Of a stretch of DNA of 64,000 bases, positions 54,350 through 63,732 are shown piece after piece. The notes under the pieces were generated by a model. That model was not told the DNA's origin and made no database searches. It saw nothing but the letters and a program-made list of their open reading frames with translations. Origin of the DNA: Pyxidicoccus parkwaysis. Lineage in GTDB: Bacteria; Myxococcota; Myxococcia; Myxococcales; Myxococcaceae. The translations under genes and the position numbers were made by a program. Numbering within the stretch: position 1 is the first letter of the stretch; every line of letters starts with the position of its first letter. The stretch is from contig NZ_CP071090.1 in NCBI RefSeq assembly GCF_017301735.1, positions 806,001 through 870,000 of the forward strand. Direction: 5' to 3'.

Positions 54350-54733
54350 ATGAACCAGGTTCTGGAGGTGCGGAGGGGGACGGGCGCGGCGGTGGCCACC
54401 GGGCGCGTGGAGACGCTCATGCTCGAGGGCGAGCTGAGCGAGCAGGACCTGCTCGAGCTCTGCGATGACCTCGGCCGCAAGCTGCAGCGGGGCATGCGCC
54501 AGGTGGTGGTGGACTTCGCGGACGTGGGCCACCTGAACTACCGGGGCGTCAAGCCGCTCATGGCCCGCGCCGACGCCTTCCGCCGTGCCGGTGGCGACGT
54601 GAAGCTGTCCGGCCTGTCGCCGTACCTGGCCGCCATCTTCCGCGCGGCCGGCGCGCACGACGCCTTCGAAATCTATCCGCACATGAACGACGCCCGGGCC
54701 GCCTTCGCGCTCGCGCGCGCTCCCTTCGTCTGA
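54350..54733 (+). CDS. STAS-domain protein inserted in the dcw operon
   Basis: 127 residues, a single STAS domain (about 15-118): beta strand TLMLEGELSEQDLLEL, then VVVDFADVGHLN and the tail KLSGLSPYLAAIFRAAGAHD. In anti-sigma antagonists the loop reads D-S-S-G with a phosphorylated serine; here the equivalent is N63-Y-R65-G66, so regulation by serine phosphorylation is not possible. It lies 40 bp after mraZ and 6 bp before rsmH. The role may be structural or in binding nucleotides or a division protein. Unusual for this cluster. Confidence 0.85.
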   Translation: MNQVLEVRRGTGAAVATGRVETLMLEGELSEQDLLELCDDLGRKLQRGMRQVVVDFADVGHLNYRGVKPLMARADAFRRAGGDVKLSGLSPYLAAIFRAAGAHDAFEIYPHMNDARAAFALARAPFV

Positions 54734-54739
54734 CGGCCC

Positions 54740-55654
54740 GTGGAGGCCCTGGACTTCCAGCACCAGACCGTCCTCCTGCGGGAAGCAGTGGACTTGCTCC
54801 AACCGGGAGTGGGGAAGGTGATTGTCGACGGCACACTGGGTGGCGGCGGCCACACGGAAGCGCTCCTCGCCCGGGGCGCCACCGTGGTGGGCGTGGACCG
54901 CGACCCGGTGGCCCTCGCCGCCACCACCTCGCGCCTGGGCGGCAACCCCCGCTTCCAGGCCCGTCAGGGCAACTTCGCGGACCTGCCCCGCGTGACCGCG
55001 GACCTGCTCCCGCTGGACGGCGTGCTGGTGGACCTGGGCGTCTCCTCGCCGCAGCTGGACGTGGCCGAGCGCGGCTTCTCCTTCATGAAGGACGGCCCGC
55101 TGGACATGCGCATGGGCGACACGGGCCCCACCGCCGCGGAGCTCATCGCCTCCACGGACGAGCGTGATTTGGCGCACCTCCTCAAGGAGTACGGCGAGGA
55201 GCCCTTCGCGCGGCCCATCGCCCGTGAGCTGAAGAAGGCGCTGCCCACGCGTACGCTGGAGGCCTCCGAAGTCGTCAAGCGCGCGGTGCCGCGCAAGGCG
55301 TGGCCGCAGCGCATCCACGTGGCCACCCGGACGTTCCAGGCTTTGCGCATGGCCGTCAACGGTGAGCTGGAGGCGCTGGACGCGCTGCTCGCCGCCATCC
55401 CCCACCTCCTCAAGGTGGGCGGCCGCGCGGCCGTCATCTCCTTCCACTCCCTGGAGGACCGGAAGGTGAAGGAGGCGTTCAGGGATTTGGTGGGCCGTTG
55501 CACCTGTCCGCCGGGACTGCCGGTGTGCGCCTGTGGCTATTCAGGCGCGTTCGCCCTGGTGACGAAGAAGGCCGTGGCCGCCTCGGAGGAAGAGGTGGAG
55601 GCCAACCCCCGCGCTCGCAGCGCGCACCTTCGCGTGGTGGAGAAACTCCGATGA
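54740..55654 (+). CDS. rsmH: 16S rRNA m4C1402 methyltransferase RsmH (MraW)
   Basis: 304 residues, started with GTG at 54740. It methylates N4 of C1402 in 16S rRNA, using S-adenosylmethionine. The family motifs are present: [18 protein letters not shown] (cofactor loop), [20 protein letters not shown], and the C-terminal [15 protein letters not shown]. Length is normal. Its stop overlaps the ftsL start as ATGA. The gene's link to the division cluster is typical. Confidence 0.97.
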   Translation: MEALDFQHQTVLLREAVDLLQPGVGKVIVDGTLGGGGHTEALLARGATVVGVDRDPVALAATTSRLGGNPRFQARQGNFADLPRVTADLLPLDGVLVDLGVSSPQLDVAERGFSFMKDGPLDMRMGDTGPTAAELIASTDERDLAHLLKEYGEEPFARPIARELKKALPTRTLEASEVVKRAVPRKAWPQRIHVATRTFQALRMAVNGELEALDALLAAIPHLLKVGGRAAVISFHSLEDRKVKEAFRDLVGRCTCPPGLPVCACGYSGAFALVTKKAVAASEEEVEANPRARSAHLRVVEKLR

Positions 55655-56073
55655 GCAAGGCGACTTCCAGGTTGGGTTCGACGCGTGGCTCCGTCTCGGT
55701 GACGGGCGTGCTGATGCACCTGCTGCCCGCCGTCCTCCTCTTCGCCCTCTTCGCGGGCGTGGGCATGCTCCACGTCACCAGCCGCGTGCTGGTGGTGGAC
55801 ATGGGCTACCGCCTGTCGAGCGCGGAGGCGGAGAGCCGGACGCTCACCCGGGAGAATGACCGGCTGAAGCTGGAACTGGCCACGCTCAAGGCCCCGGCGC
55901 GGCTGGAGCGCGTGGCGCGCGAGCAGCTCGGCATGGCCATGCCCACCGGCGGCGCGGTGGTGTCCGTGGCCGCGGACAAGCCCTCGCGCGGTGACGCCCG
56001 GGCGGACGCCCAGCGCTCCGAGCCGTCCACCGTGCGGGTGGCCGGGCGCGGCGCGACGGGGGAAGCGCGGTGA
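55651..56073 (+). CDS. ftsL: FtsL-like division protein
   Basis: 140 residues with one membrane helix ([19 protein letters not shown]) followed by a coiled coil ([20 protein letters not shown]) and a Pro/Arg/Ala-rich tail, the FtsL plan. FtsL joins FtsB and FtsQ in activating septal synthesis. The family is weakly conserved, so recognition is from topology, size and position between rsmH and ftsI. It overlaps both by 4 bp. Confidence 0.85.
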   Translation: MSKATSRLGSTRGSVSVTGVLMHLLPAVLLFALFAGVGMLHVTSRVLVVDMGYRLSSAEAESRTLTRENDRLKLELATLKAPARLERVAREQLGMAMPTGGAVVSVAADKPSRGDARADAQRSEPSTVRVAGRGATGEAR

Positions 56074-58091
56074 GGGACTTCAAGGCGGCGCGGGCTCCGG
56101 AGCCCAACGCGAAGTGGCTGAAGCTGCGGGTGCGGCTCCTGTTCGGCCTCTTCCTGTCGCTCCTGGGCGTCGCCTTCGGTCGCGCGGTCTTCCTCCAGGT
56201 CTTCGAGCAGGAGAAGCTGCGCGGCCTCGCCCAGGACCAGTACGTCCGCCAGATTGAGATTCCCGCCCGCCGGGGCGACATCTTCGACCGGCGCGGCACG
56301 CCGCTCGCCCAGAGCGTGGAGGTGGACTCCATCTGGGTGGACCCCTCCATGCTGCCGGACCTGCGCGCCGCCTCGCGCGCGCTGGCCAAGGCGCTCAAAG
56401 TCGACGCGGACGAGATGGCCGCTCGCCTGGGCCGCGCCAAGCGCTTCGCGTGGGTGAAGCGCCAGGCGAAGCCGCAGGAGGTGGAGGCGGTGAAGGCGCT
56501 CGGCCTGCCGGGCTTCGGCTTCACCAAGGAGCCCAAGCGCTTCTACCCGCAGCGCGAACTGGGCGCGCACGTGGTGGGCATGGTGGGCATGGACGGGCAC
56601 GGCCTGGAGGGCCTGGAGTTGGCCTTCGAGGACGAGCTGTCCGGGCAGAACTCGCGCATGTCCGGCTTCCGCGACGCCAAGGGCCGCAAGCTGCTGGTGC
56701 AGGGCGCGTTGGACCCGCTGGAGCGCCAGGGCGCCGCCGTCACGCTCACCATCGACCGGCACCTCCAGTACGTGACGGAGAAGGCGCTGGCGAAGGCGGT
56801 GGAGGAGTCCAAGGCCGTGGCCGGCATGGCGGTGGTGCTGGACCCTCGCACCGGTGAATTGCTGGCCATCGCCAACCACCCGCGCTTCAACCCCAACAAC
56901 CCCGGCGCGGGCTCTCGCGGGGAGATGCGCAACCGCGCCGCGCTGGACACCTTCGAGCCCGGCTCCACGATGAAGCCCTTCGTGGTGGCCACGGCCCTGG
57001 ACCAGGGCGCGATTACGCCCGACAGCACCTTCTTCTGTGAGAACGGCGCCTGGCCCATCGGCCGCCACATCATCAACGACACCCACCCGTACGGGTGGCT
57101 GGCCCCACGCGGCATCCTCCAGGTGTCCTCCAACATCTGCATGTCGAAGATTGCCCAGACGCTGGGGCGCGAGAAGCTCGTCGCCGGCTACCACGCCTTC
57201 GGCTTCGCCGAGCGCACGGGCCTGGCGCTGCCGGGCGAGGGGCGCGGCGTGATTCCCTTCCCCAAGGCGGAGGTGGCGCTGGCCACCCAGTCCTACGGCC
57301 AGGGCATGACGGCCACCGCGGTACAGATTGCGTCCGCCTATGGTGCGCTGGCGAACGATGGCGTGCTCATGCGGCCCTACCTCGTGTCGAAGGTTGTGGA
57401 CCCGGACGGGGTAGTCCTGATGGAAAACCGCCCCACGGAGATTCGGCGGGTGGTTTCCTCCAAGGTGGCGCGTCAGGTGGTGGGCATGCTCGAGAGCGTG
57501 GTGGACAAGGGAGGGACCGCGCCCCGGGCCGCCATGGCGGAGTACCGGGTGGCGGGCAAGACGGGCACCGCCCAGAAGGCGGACCCGGTGGCAAGGGGAT
57601 ACTCCGACAAGCGCATCGCTTCCTTCGCCGGCATGGTGCCGGCCGAGTCGCCTCGCGCGGTGATTCTCGTCGTAGTGGACGAACCGAAGACGGACGTATA
57701 CGGGGGGCTCGTGGCTGCCCCTGCTTTCAAGGAGATTGCGACCGCCGCCATGGCCCACCTGGCCGTGCCCCCGTCCAAGACGGTGGCACCCGAGGTGGCC
57801 GTGGCCGCCGTGTCCCCCGCGCCCGCCGCGGCGAAGCCGGTGGCCGTCAAGGCCACCGTGCCCCCGCGGACGGCCATAGAGGACGCGGTGACGGAGACCC
57901 CGGAGCCCGGCACGGTGCGTGTGCCGGACGTCCAGGGGCAGGTAGGACGTGAGGCCGTGGTGAAGCTGCTCGCCGCGACCCTCGAGCCGCAGGTAATGGG
58001 CAGTGGACGTGTGGTGTCTCAAACCCCCGCCGCCGGCTCGCTGGTGGAGAAGGGGGCCCGGGTGACGCTGGAGCTCGCGACGCGGCAATGA
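56070..58091 (+). CDS. ftsI: Septal peptidoglycan transpeptidase FtsI (PBP3) with PASTA domain
   Basis: 673 residues, started with GTG at 56070. A membrane anchor (about 20-42) precedes a pedestal domain and the penicillin-binding transpeptidase: S299-T-M-K302, S353-S-N355 and K497-T-G-T500. A linker (570-612) is followed by one PASTA domain at about 613-673 (VRVPDVQGQVGREAVVKLLA). It crosslinks septal peptidoglycan. PASTA domains are usual in Gram-positive PBPs but not in proteobacterial FtsI, so this is an unusual layout that may sense peptidoglycan fragments. Confidence 0.95.
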   Translation: MRDFKAARAPEPNAKWLKLRVRLLFGLFLSLLGVAFGRAVFLQVFEQEKLRGLAQDQYVRQIEIPARRGDIFDRRGTPLAQSVEVDSIWVDPSMLPDLRAASRALAKALKVDADEMAARLGRAKRFAWVKRQAKPQEVEAVKALGLPGFGFTKEPKRFYPQRELGAHVVGMVGMDGHGLEGLELAFEDELSGQNSRMSGFRDAKGRKLLVQGALDPLERQGAAVTLTIDRHLQYVTEKALAKAVEESKAVAGMAVVLDPRTGELLAIANHPRFNPNNPGAGSRGEMRNRAALDTFEPGSTMKPFVVATALDQGAITPDSTFFCENGAWPIGRHIINDTHPYGWLAPRGILQVSSNICMSKIAQTLGREKLVAGYHAFGFAERTGLALPGEGRGVIPFPKAEVALATQSYGQGMTATAVQIASAYGALANDGVLMRPYLVSKVVDPDGVVLMENRPTEIRRVVSSKVARQVVGMLESVVDKGGTAPRAAMAEYRVAGKTGTAQKADPVARGYSDKRIASFAGMVPAESPRAVILVVVDEPKTDVYGGLVAAPAFKEIATAAMAHLAVPPSKTVAPEVAVAAVSPAPAAAKPVAVKATVPPRTAIEDAVTETPEPGTVRVPDVQGQVGREAVVKLLAATLEPQVMGSGRVVSQTPAAGSLVEKGARVTLELATRQ

Positions 58092-58149
58092 GGCCGCGCT
58101 CGCTCCTCGCTCCAGGACCCGCGTATGCAAGACGTGTGAAGGGGAAGAG

Positions 58150-59670
58150 ATGAAGCTGACGGATGTCCTCGCAGGATGTGGTGCCGAGCAGACCTCGGGC
58201 GGCCGTTCCGCGGTTGACGTCACCGGTGTGACGCAGGACTCGCGGCGCGTGAAGGCGGGGGACCTCTTCGTCGCCGTTCCTGGCACGAAGGAGGATGGGG
58301 CCCAGTTCATCGGCGAGGCCGTGTCGCGTGGTGCCGTGGCGGTGGTGTCCGAGAAGCCGGTGCCCTCCTCGCAGGTGCCCTTCTTCAAGGTGGGCAACGC
58401 GCGCAAGGCCCTGGCCATCATCGCGGCCAACTTCTACGGCCGTCCGGCGGACCAGCTCACGCTGCTGGGTGTCACCGGGACGAACGGGAAGACGACGACG
58501 ACGTACCTGCTGGAGGCGATGAGCACCGCGGCCTATGCGTCCACGGGAGTCATCGGCACGCTGGGCTACAAGTTCGCGGGCAAGACGGTGGAGAGCAGCA
58601 ACACCACCCCGGATGCGCTGGAGCTGCACCGCATCTTCCGGGAGATGGTGGACGCGGGCGTGGAGACGGTGGTGATGGAGGTGTCCAGCCATGCGCTCGC
58701 GCAGGAGCGCGTGCACGGCCTCACCTTCAAGGCGGCGGGGTTCTCCAACCTGACCCGCGACCACCTCGACTACCACAAGGACATGGAGGACTACTTCCAG
58801 GCGAAGCGGAAGCTCTTCGCTGAGAACCTGTCCGCCACCGGCGTGGCCGTGGTGAACGGCGACGACACCTACGCCAGCCGCATCTACAACGAGCTGCGCG
58901 GCCAGAAGCGCATGGCGTGGAAGTTCAGCCGCACGGGTGCCGGGGAGATTTCCGCCTCGGACGTGACCTTCACGCTCCAGGGCATCAAGGGCACGCTGAA
59001 GACGCCGGCCGGTGACATCCCCATCAAGAGCAAGCTGCTGGGGCCCCACAACCTGGAGAACATCCTCCTGGCGGCGGGCATCGGCCTGGGCGCGGGCTTC
59101 GCGCGCCGCGACGTGCAGGAGGGCATCGAGCGCATGACGCCGGTGGCCGGCCGCATGGAGCGCGTGGAGAACTACGGCCCCGGTGGCGCGCCCGCCGTGC
59201 TGGTGGACTACGCGCACACCGACGACGCGCTGAAGCGCGCGCTGGAGGCCTCGCGCGCGCTGGCCAAGGGCCGCGTCATCGCGGTGTTCGGCTGCGGTGG
59301 GGACCGCGACAAGGGCAAGCGTCCGCTGATGGGCGCGGTGGCGGCGGAGGCCGCGGACCTGGCCATCGTCACCAGCGACAACCCGCGCACCGAGGACCCG
59401 GACAACATCATCGGCGAGGTGACGCCGGGCCTGGAGAAGGGCGGCCTGCGCCGCATCTCCGCGGGCAAGGCGAAGTCCGGTGAGAAGGGCTACCTCGTGG
59501 ACGCGGACCGCCGCGCCGCGATTGAGCTGGCCATTGGCCTGGCCAGCGCGGACGACGTCGTCCTCATCGCCGGCAAGGGCCACGAGACGTACCAGCAGGT
59601 GGGCACGGAGAAGCACAACTTCGACGACCGCCAGGTGGCGGCGAAGGCGCTGGCCAACCGCACCCCGTAG
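58150..59670 (+). CDS. murE: UDP-MurNAc-tripeptide synthetase MurE (meso-DAP type)
   Basis: 506 residues. It adds the third residue of the peptidoglycan stem. The ATP site is G110-TNGKTTT at 110-117. The motif D410-N-P-R413 marks specificity for meso-diaminopimelate. The family stretch RMERVENYGPGGAPAVLVDY is normal. It starts 58 bp after ftsI with AGGGGAAGAG upstream and is followed by murF after a 56-bp gap. Confidence 0.97.
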   Translation: MKLTDVLAGCGAEQTSGGRSAVDVTGVTQDSRRVKAGDLFVAVPGTKEDGAQFIGEAVSRGAVAVVSEKPVPSSQVPFFKVGNARKALAIIAANFYGRPADQLTLLGVTGTNGKTTTTYLLEAMSTAAYASTGVIGTLGYKFAGKTVESSNTTPDALELHRIFREMVDAGVETVVMEVSSHALAQERVHGLTFKAAGFSNLTRDHLDYHKDMEDYFQAKRKLFAENLSATGVAVVNGDDTYASRIYNELRGQKRMAWKFSRTGAGEISASDVTFTLQGIKGTLKTPAGDIPIKSKLLGPHNLENILLAAGIGLGAGFARRDVQEGIERMTPVAGRMERVENYGPGGAPAVLVDYAHTDDALKRALEASRALAKGRVIAVFGCGGDRDKGKRPLMGAVAAEAADLAIVTSDNPRTEDPDNIIGEVTPGLEKGGLRRISAGKAKSGEKGYLVDADRRAAIELAIGLASADDVVLIAGKGHETYQQVGTEKHNFDDRQVAAKALANRTP

Positions 59671-59726
59671 TCGAGCACGTGCGAGCGCGGTCCGGCCCGG
59701 CCGCGCTCGCAGCCACCCACACCCCT

Positions 59727-61127
59727 ATGTCAGCCCGATTCAACGACGATGAGGTGGTGCAGGCGACCGGGGCCACCCGGCGCGGAGGTCCGGCCCCGGC
59801 CGCGTTCTCCGCCGTCTGTACCGACACGCGCGCGCTCACCCCGGGCTGTCTCTTCGTGGCGCTCGTCGGCGAGCGCTTCGACGCGCACGCCTTCGTGGAC
59901 CAGGCGGCGAAGGGTGGGGCGGCGGCGGCTGTCGTCGCTCAAGGCCGCACGCTGCCCGCGCTGCCGGAGGGCTTTCCCCTCTACGTGGTGGACGACACGC
60001 TGATGGCGCTGGGCGCCCTGGGCCGTCACCACCGGCAGCGCTTCAAGATTCCCCTCTGCGCGGTGGGCGGCTCCAACGGGAAGACGACCACCAAGGAGAT
60101 GGTGGGCGCCATCCTCGCCACGCGCGGCCCCGCGCTGAAGACGGAGGGCAACCTCAACAACGAGGTGGGCGTCCCGCTGACGCTCTTCCGTCTTGAGCCG
60201 CAGCACGTGGCGGCCGTCATCGAAGTCGGCATGAACCGCCCCGGTGAGATTGAGCGGCTCACCCGCGTGGTGCGGCCGGACGCCGGTGTCATCACCGTGG
60301 TGCAGCCCGAGCACCTCGAAGGCCTGGGCAGCATCGAGGGTGTCGCCGAGGCGGAAGGGGAGATGTTCCGCGAACTGGGCCCCGCGTCCACCGTCGTGGT
60401 GAACATCGACGACCCGCTGATTCCGAAGCAGGCCGCGCGCAGCAATGCGAAGAAGCTGACCTTCGGCCGGGCCGAGGGCGCGGACGTGCGCCTCACGGGC
60501 GTGGAGACGCGCGGCCGCGAGGGCATGGTGGCCACGGTGCGTTACTCCGGGCGGGACTGGCCGGTGCGGCTGCACTTCATCGGCCCGCACAACGCGCAGA
60601 ACGCCACGGCGGCCTTCGCGCTGGCGCTGGCGCTGGGCTACTCGCCGGAGGAGTGCGTGCGCGGCCTGGAGGCGGCGCGGCCGTACGCGCGGCGCCTCAA
60701 CGTCGTGGACGGCAAGGGCGGCGTGACGGTGATTGACGACTGCTACAACGCCAACCCCGCTTCCATGGACGCGGCACTGGAGACGCTGGGCACGCTGGTG
60801 CCCGCCGGTGGCCGTCCGGTGGTGGTGCTGGGGGACATGCTGGAGCTGGGCCCTGGCGAGTTGGAAGAGCACGAGCGCCTGGGCAAGCGCGTCCCCGGGC
60901 ACGCGAAGCTGGCTGCCTTCTTCGGTCCCCGCTCCGTCAAGGGGTGGGAGGCCGCATCCATGGGCAATTCCGCTGCCCACTTCACCGAGGTGGAGCCGCT
61001 GGTGGCCTGGTTGTCGCCCCAGCTTCGCGCCGGTGACGTGGTGCTGGTGAAGGCCAGCCGCGGCATGCGGCTGGAGCGGGTGGTGGCGGCGCTGACGGGC
61101 GCGCCAACCCCCGGAGGACATCACTAG
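59727..61127 (+). CDS. murF: UDP-MurNAc-tripeptide:D-Ala-D-Ala ligase MurF
   Basis: 466 residues. It joins D-Ala-D-Ala to the tripeptide. The ATP loop is G115-SNGKTTT at 115-122, with GNLNNEVGVPLTLF and the end DDCYNANPASMDAAL typical of the family. The ATG at 59727 (MSARFNDDEVVQATGA) matches the family start, though its ribosome site is poor; an upstream GTG at 59679 adds an unlikely extension. The stop overlaps the mraY start by one base. Confidence 0.95.
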   Translation: MSARFNDDEVVQATGATRRGGPAPAAFSAVCTDTRALTPGCLFVALVGERFDAHAFVDQAAKGGAAAAVVAQGRTLPALPEGFPLYVVDDTLMALGALGRHHRQRFKIPLCAVGGSNGKTTTKEMVGAILATRGPALKTEGNLNNEVGVPLTLFRLEPQHVAAVIEVGMNRPGEIERLTRVVRPDAGVITVVQPEHLEGLGSIEGVAEAEGEMFRELGPASTVVVNIDDPLIPKQAARSNAKKLTFGRAEGADVRLTGVETRGREGMVATVRYSGRDWPVRLHFIGPHNAQNATAAFALALALGYSPEECVRGLEAARPYARRLNVVDGKGGVTVIDDCYNANPASMDAALETLGTLVPAGGRPVVVLGDMLELGPGELEEHERLGKRVPGHAKLAAFFGPRSVKGWEAASMGNSAAHFTEVEPLVAWLSPQLRAGDVVLVKASRGMRLERVVAALTGAPTPGGHH

Positions 61128-62305
61128 TGCTGTTTCTCCTCTACGAGCTCATCCAGAACTCGGAAGCGGGGCGCTTCTTCAACTTCCTGCGCTACCCCAC
61201 CTTCCGCATCATCGCGGCGGGCGTCTTCGCCCTGCTGCTCGGCATGCTCATCGGTCCGCGCATCATCGCCCGCCTGCGCCTGAAGCAGCACGGGCAGAGC
61301 AACGTGCGCGAGGACACGCCGGACACGCACCAGAAGAAGAAGGGCACGCCCACCATGGGCGGCTCGCTCATCCTCATCTGCATCGGCGCCAGCACGCTGC
61401 TGTTCGCGGACCTGGGCAGCCGCGTGGTGTGGGTAATGCTGCTGCTCACCTTCGGCTACGGCTTCATCGGCTTCCTGGATGACTGGCTGAAGCTGTCCAA
61501 GCGCAACTCGAAGGGCCTCGCTGGCCGCAAGAAGATGGCGCTGCAGACGCTCTTCTTCATCATCGCGGTGTTCGGCCTGCTCACCACGTGGACGCACGCG
61601 GACGGCTCGTTCGGGCCCACGCTGCTCATCAACACGAAGCTGACGCTGCCCTTCATTCCCACGCGCTGGTTCAACCCGGACCTGGGCTGGTTCTACGTGC
61701 CCTTCGCGTGGATTGTCATCGTCGGCACGTCCAACGCCGTGAATCTCACGGACGGCCTGGACGGGCTCGCAATCGTCCCCACCATCGTCTCCGCCATCAC
61801 CTTCGCGGTGCTCTGCTACGTGGCGGGCACCACGCTGAGCATCGCGGACTACGAGACGGTGGGCGGCGTGCAGAAGCTGGTGGCCATGCCGGTGTACCAG
61901 TACCTGGGCATCCTCCAGGTGCCGGGTGGCGCGGAGCTGGCCGTGTTCTGCGCGGCCATTGTCGGCGCGGGCATCTCCTTCCTCTGGTTCAACACCTATC
62001 CAGCCTCGGTCTTCATGGGTGACATCGGCTCGCTGGCGCTGGGTGGTGCGCTGGGCGGCCTGGCCGTCCTGTCCAAGAACGAGGTGGTGTCCGCCATCAT
62101 CCACGGCATCTTCTTCGCGGAGGCGCTGAGCGTGATGATTCAGGTGGCCTCCTTCAAGATGACGGGCAAGCGCGTCTTCAAGATGGCCCCGGTGCACCAC
62201 CACTTCGAGCTGAAGGGGCTGGCCGAGCCGAAGATCATCGTCCGTTTCTGGATCGTCTCCATCCTCTGTGGTGGCGTGGCGCTCCTGTCGCTCAAGCTGC
62301 GCTGA
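61127..62305 (+). CDS. mraY: Phospho-MurNAc-pentapeptide transferase MraY
   Basis: 392 residues, about 30 longer than E. coli MraY, with ten hydrophobic helices. It attaches the MurNAc-pentapeptide to undecaprenyl phosphate (lipid I). The metal site is in YGFIGFLDDWLK, followed by NAVNLTDGLDGLA and, near the end, MAPVHHHFELKG. The GTG start at 61127 has GGAGG nine bases before and overlaps the murF stop. Confidence 0.97.
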   Translation: MLFLLYELIQNSEAGRFFNFLRYPTFRIIAAGVFALLLGMLIGPRIIARLRLKQHGQSNVREDTPDTHQKKKGTPTMGGSLILICIGASTLLFADLGSRVVWVMLLLTFGYGFIGFLDDWLKLSKRNSKGLAGRKKMALQTLFFIIAVFGLLTTWTHADGSFGPTLLINTKLTLPFIPTRWFNPDLGWFYVPFAWIVIVGTSNAVNLTDGLDGLAIVPTIVSAITFAVLCYVAGTTLSIADYETVGGVQKLVAMPVYQYLGILQVPGGAELAVFCAAIVGAGISFLWFNTYPASVFMGDIGSLALGGALGGLAVLSKNEVVSAIIHGIFFAEALSVMIQVASFKMTGKRVFKMAPVHHHFELKGLAEPKIIVRFWIVSILCGGVALLSLKLR

Positions 62306-62331
62306 AGCCGCGCGGCATAGGGGGCTCGGCC

Positions 62332-63732
62332 ATGACGTTGTCGCTGTCCGGTCAGAAGGTGCTCGTATACGGCCTCGCGAAGAGTGGCGTGGCGGCGCTG
62401 CGCCTGCTGCGCCACCACGGCGCGCAGGTGACGGCGCTCGACGCGCGCACCGAGGAAGCACTCGGTGACGTGGGCCGCGAGGTGAAGGCCCTCGGCGCTT
62501 CGCTCGTCACCGGCCCCACGCCGCCGGGCCTGCTCGCCTCGCAGGACCTCGTGGTGGTGAGCCCCGGCGTGCCGTTGTCGCTGCCGGAGTTCGAGACGGC
62601 GCGCAAGGCGGGCGTCGCCATCTGGGGCGAGGTGGAGCTGGCCGCGCGTCTCCTCACCGACGTGCCGCTGTTCGGCATCACCGGCACCAACGGGAAGAGC
62701 ACCACCACGGCGCTCACCGGCGAGCTGTTCATTCGCGGCGGCCGGCGCACCTTCGTGGGCGGCAACCTGGGCCGGCCCTTCTCCGAGGCCGCCATGGCCC
62801 CGAAGGACTGGGACGCGCTGGTGGTGGAGCTGTCCAGCTTCCAGCTCGAGGGCATCCGCACCCTGCGCCCGCGCGGCGCCGCCATCCTCAACCTCACGCC
62901 GGACCACCTGGACCGGTACGCCACGCACGCCGACTACGGCGCTGCGAAGGCGAGAATCTTCCAGAACCAGCAGGGCCTGACGGCCCAGCCGGGGCAGAAC
63001 CCGCAGGCCGGTGACTTCGGTGTCGTCAACGCGGACGACGCGGACGTGATGGGCCTGGCGCGCACGGCGAAGGTGCCCGTGTATGGCTTCAGCATGACGG
63101 GCAAGCCGGTGGTGGACGCGCCGAAGCTCGCGGGCCTGGCCATCGCGGAGGAGGGCGGCTTCCGGCTGGACTTCCTCGGCGAGCACTACCGCCTCACCAA
63201 CCGCGCGCTGCGCGGCGCGCACAACGCGCAGAACGCCATGGCGGCGGCACTGCTGGCGCGGCTGGGCGGCGTGGCGGCGGACGCGGTGCAGGCGGGGCTG
63301 GACAGCTACCCGGGCCTGCCCCACCGCATGGAGAGCGTGCGCGTGCTGGACGGCGTGGAGTGGGTGAACGACTCCAAGGCCACCAACGTGGACTCGGTGC
63401 TGGTGGCGCTGCGCGCCTTCAAGGGCGACCTGTGGCTGATTGCCGGCGGCAAGGGCAAGGGCGCGCCGTACGCGCCCATGGTGGACGCGGGGCGCGGCAA
63501 GGTGAAGGGCGTGCTCACCATCGGCCAGGACGCGGACACGATTGCGAAGGCCTACGCGGGCCAGGCGCCGGTGCTCGCGTGCGGCACGCTGGACGCGGCG
63601 GTGAAGAAGGCGCGTGAAGTGGCGAAGGCGGGGGACACGGTGCTGCTGTCGCCCGCGTGCGCGTCGTACGACCAGTTCAAGAACTTCGAGGACCGGGGCG
63701 ACACGTTCAAGCGCCTCGTCGGGGCGCTGTGA
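62332..63732 (+). CDS. murD: UDP-MurNAc-L-Ala:D-Glu ligase MurD
   Basis: 466 residues. It adds D-glutamate to UDP-MurNAc-L-Ala. The N-terminal UDP-binding fold starts VLVYGLAKSGVAALRLLRHH; the ATP loop is G118-TNGKST at 118-124; the later WVNDSKATNVDSVLVAL and LLSPACASYDQFKNFEDRGD are the family's end motifs. Length is normal. Its stop overlaps the ftsW start as GTGA. Confidence 0.97.
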   Translation: MTLSLSGQKVLVYGLAKSGVAALRLLRHHGAQVTALDARTEEALGDVGREVKALGASLVTGPTPPGLLASQDLVVVSPGVPLSLPEFETARKAGVAIWGEVELAARLLTDVPLFGITGTNGKSTTTALTGELFIRGGRRTFVGGNLGRPFSEAAMAPKDWDALVVELSSFQLEGIRTLRPRGAAILNLTPDHLDRYATHADYGAAKARIFQNQQGLTAQPGQNPQAGDFGVVNADDADVMGLARTAKVPVYGFSMTGKPVVDAPKLAGLAIAEEGGFRLDFLGEHYRLTNRALRGAHNAQNAMAAALLARLGGVAADAVQAGLDSYPGLPHRMESVRVLDGVEWVNDSKATNVDSVLVALRAFKGDLWLIAGGKGKGAPYAPMVDAGRGKVKGVLTIGQDADTIAKAYAGQAPVLACGTLDAAVKKAREVAKAGDTVLLSPACASYDQFKNFEDRGDTFKRLVGAL

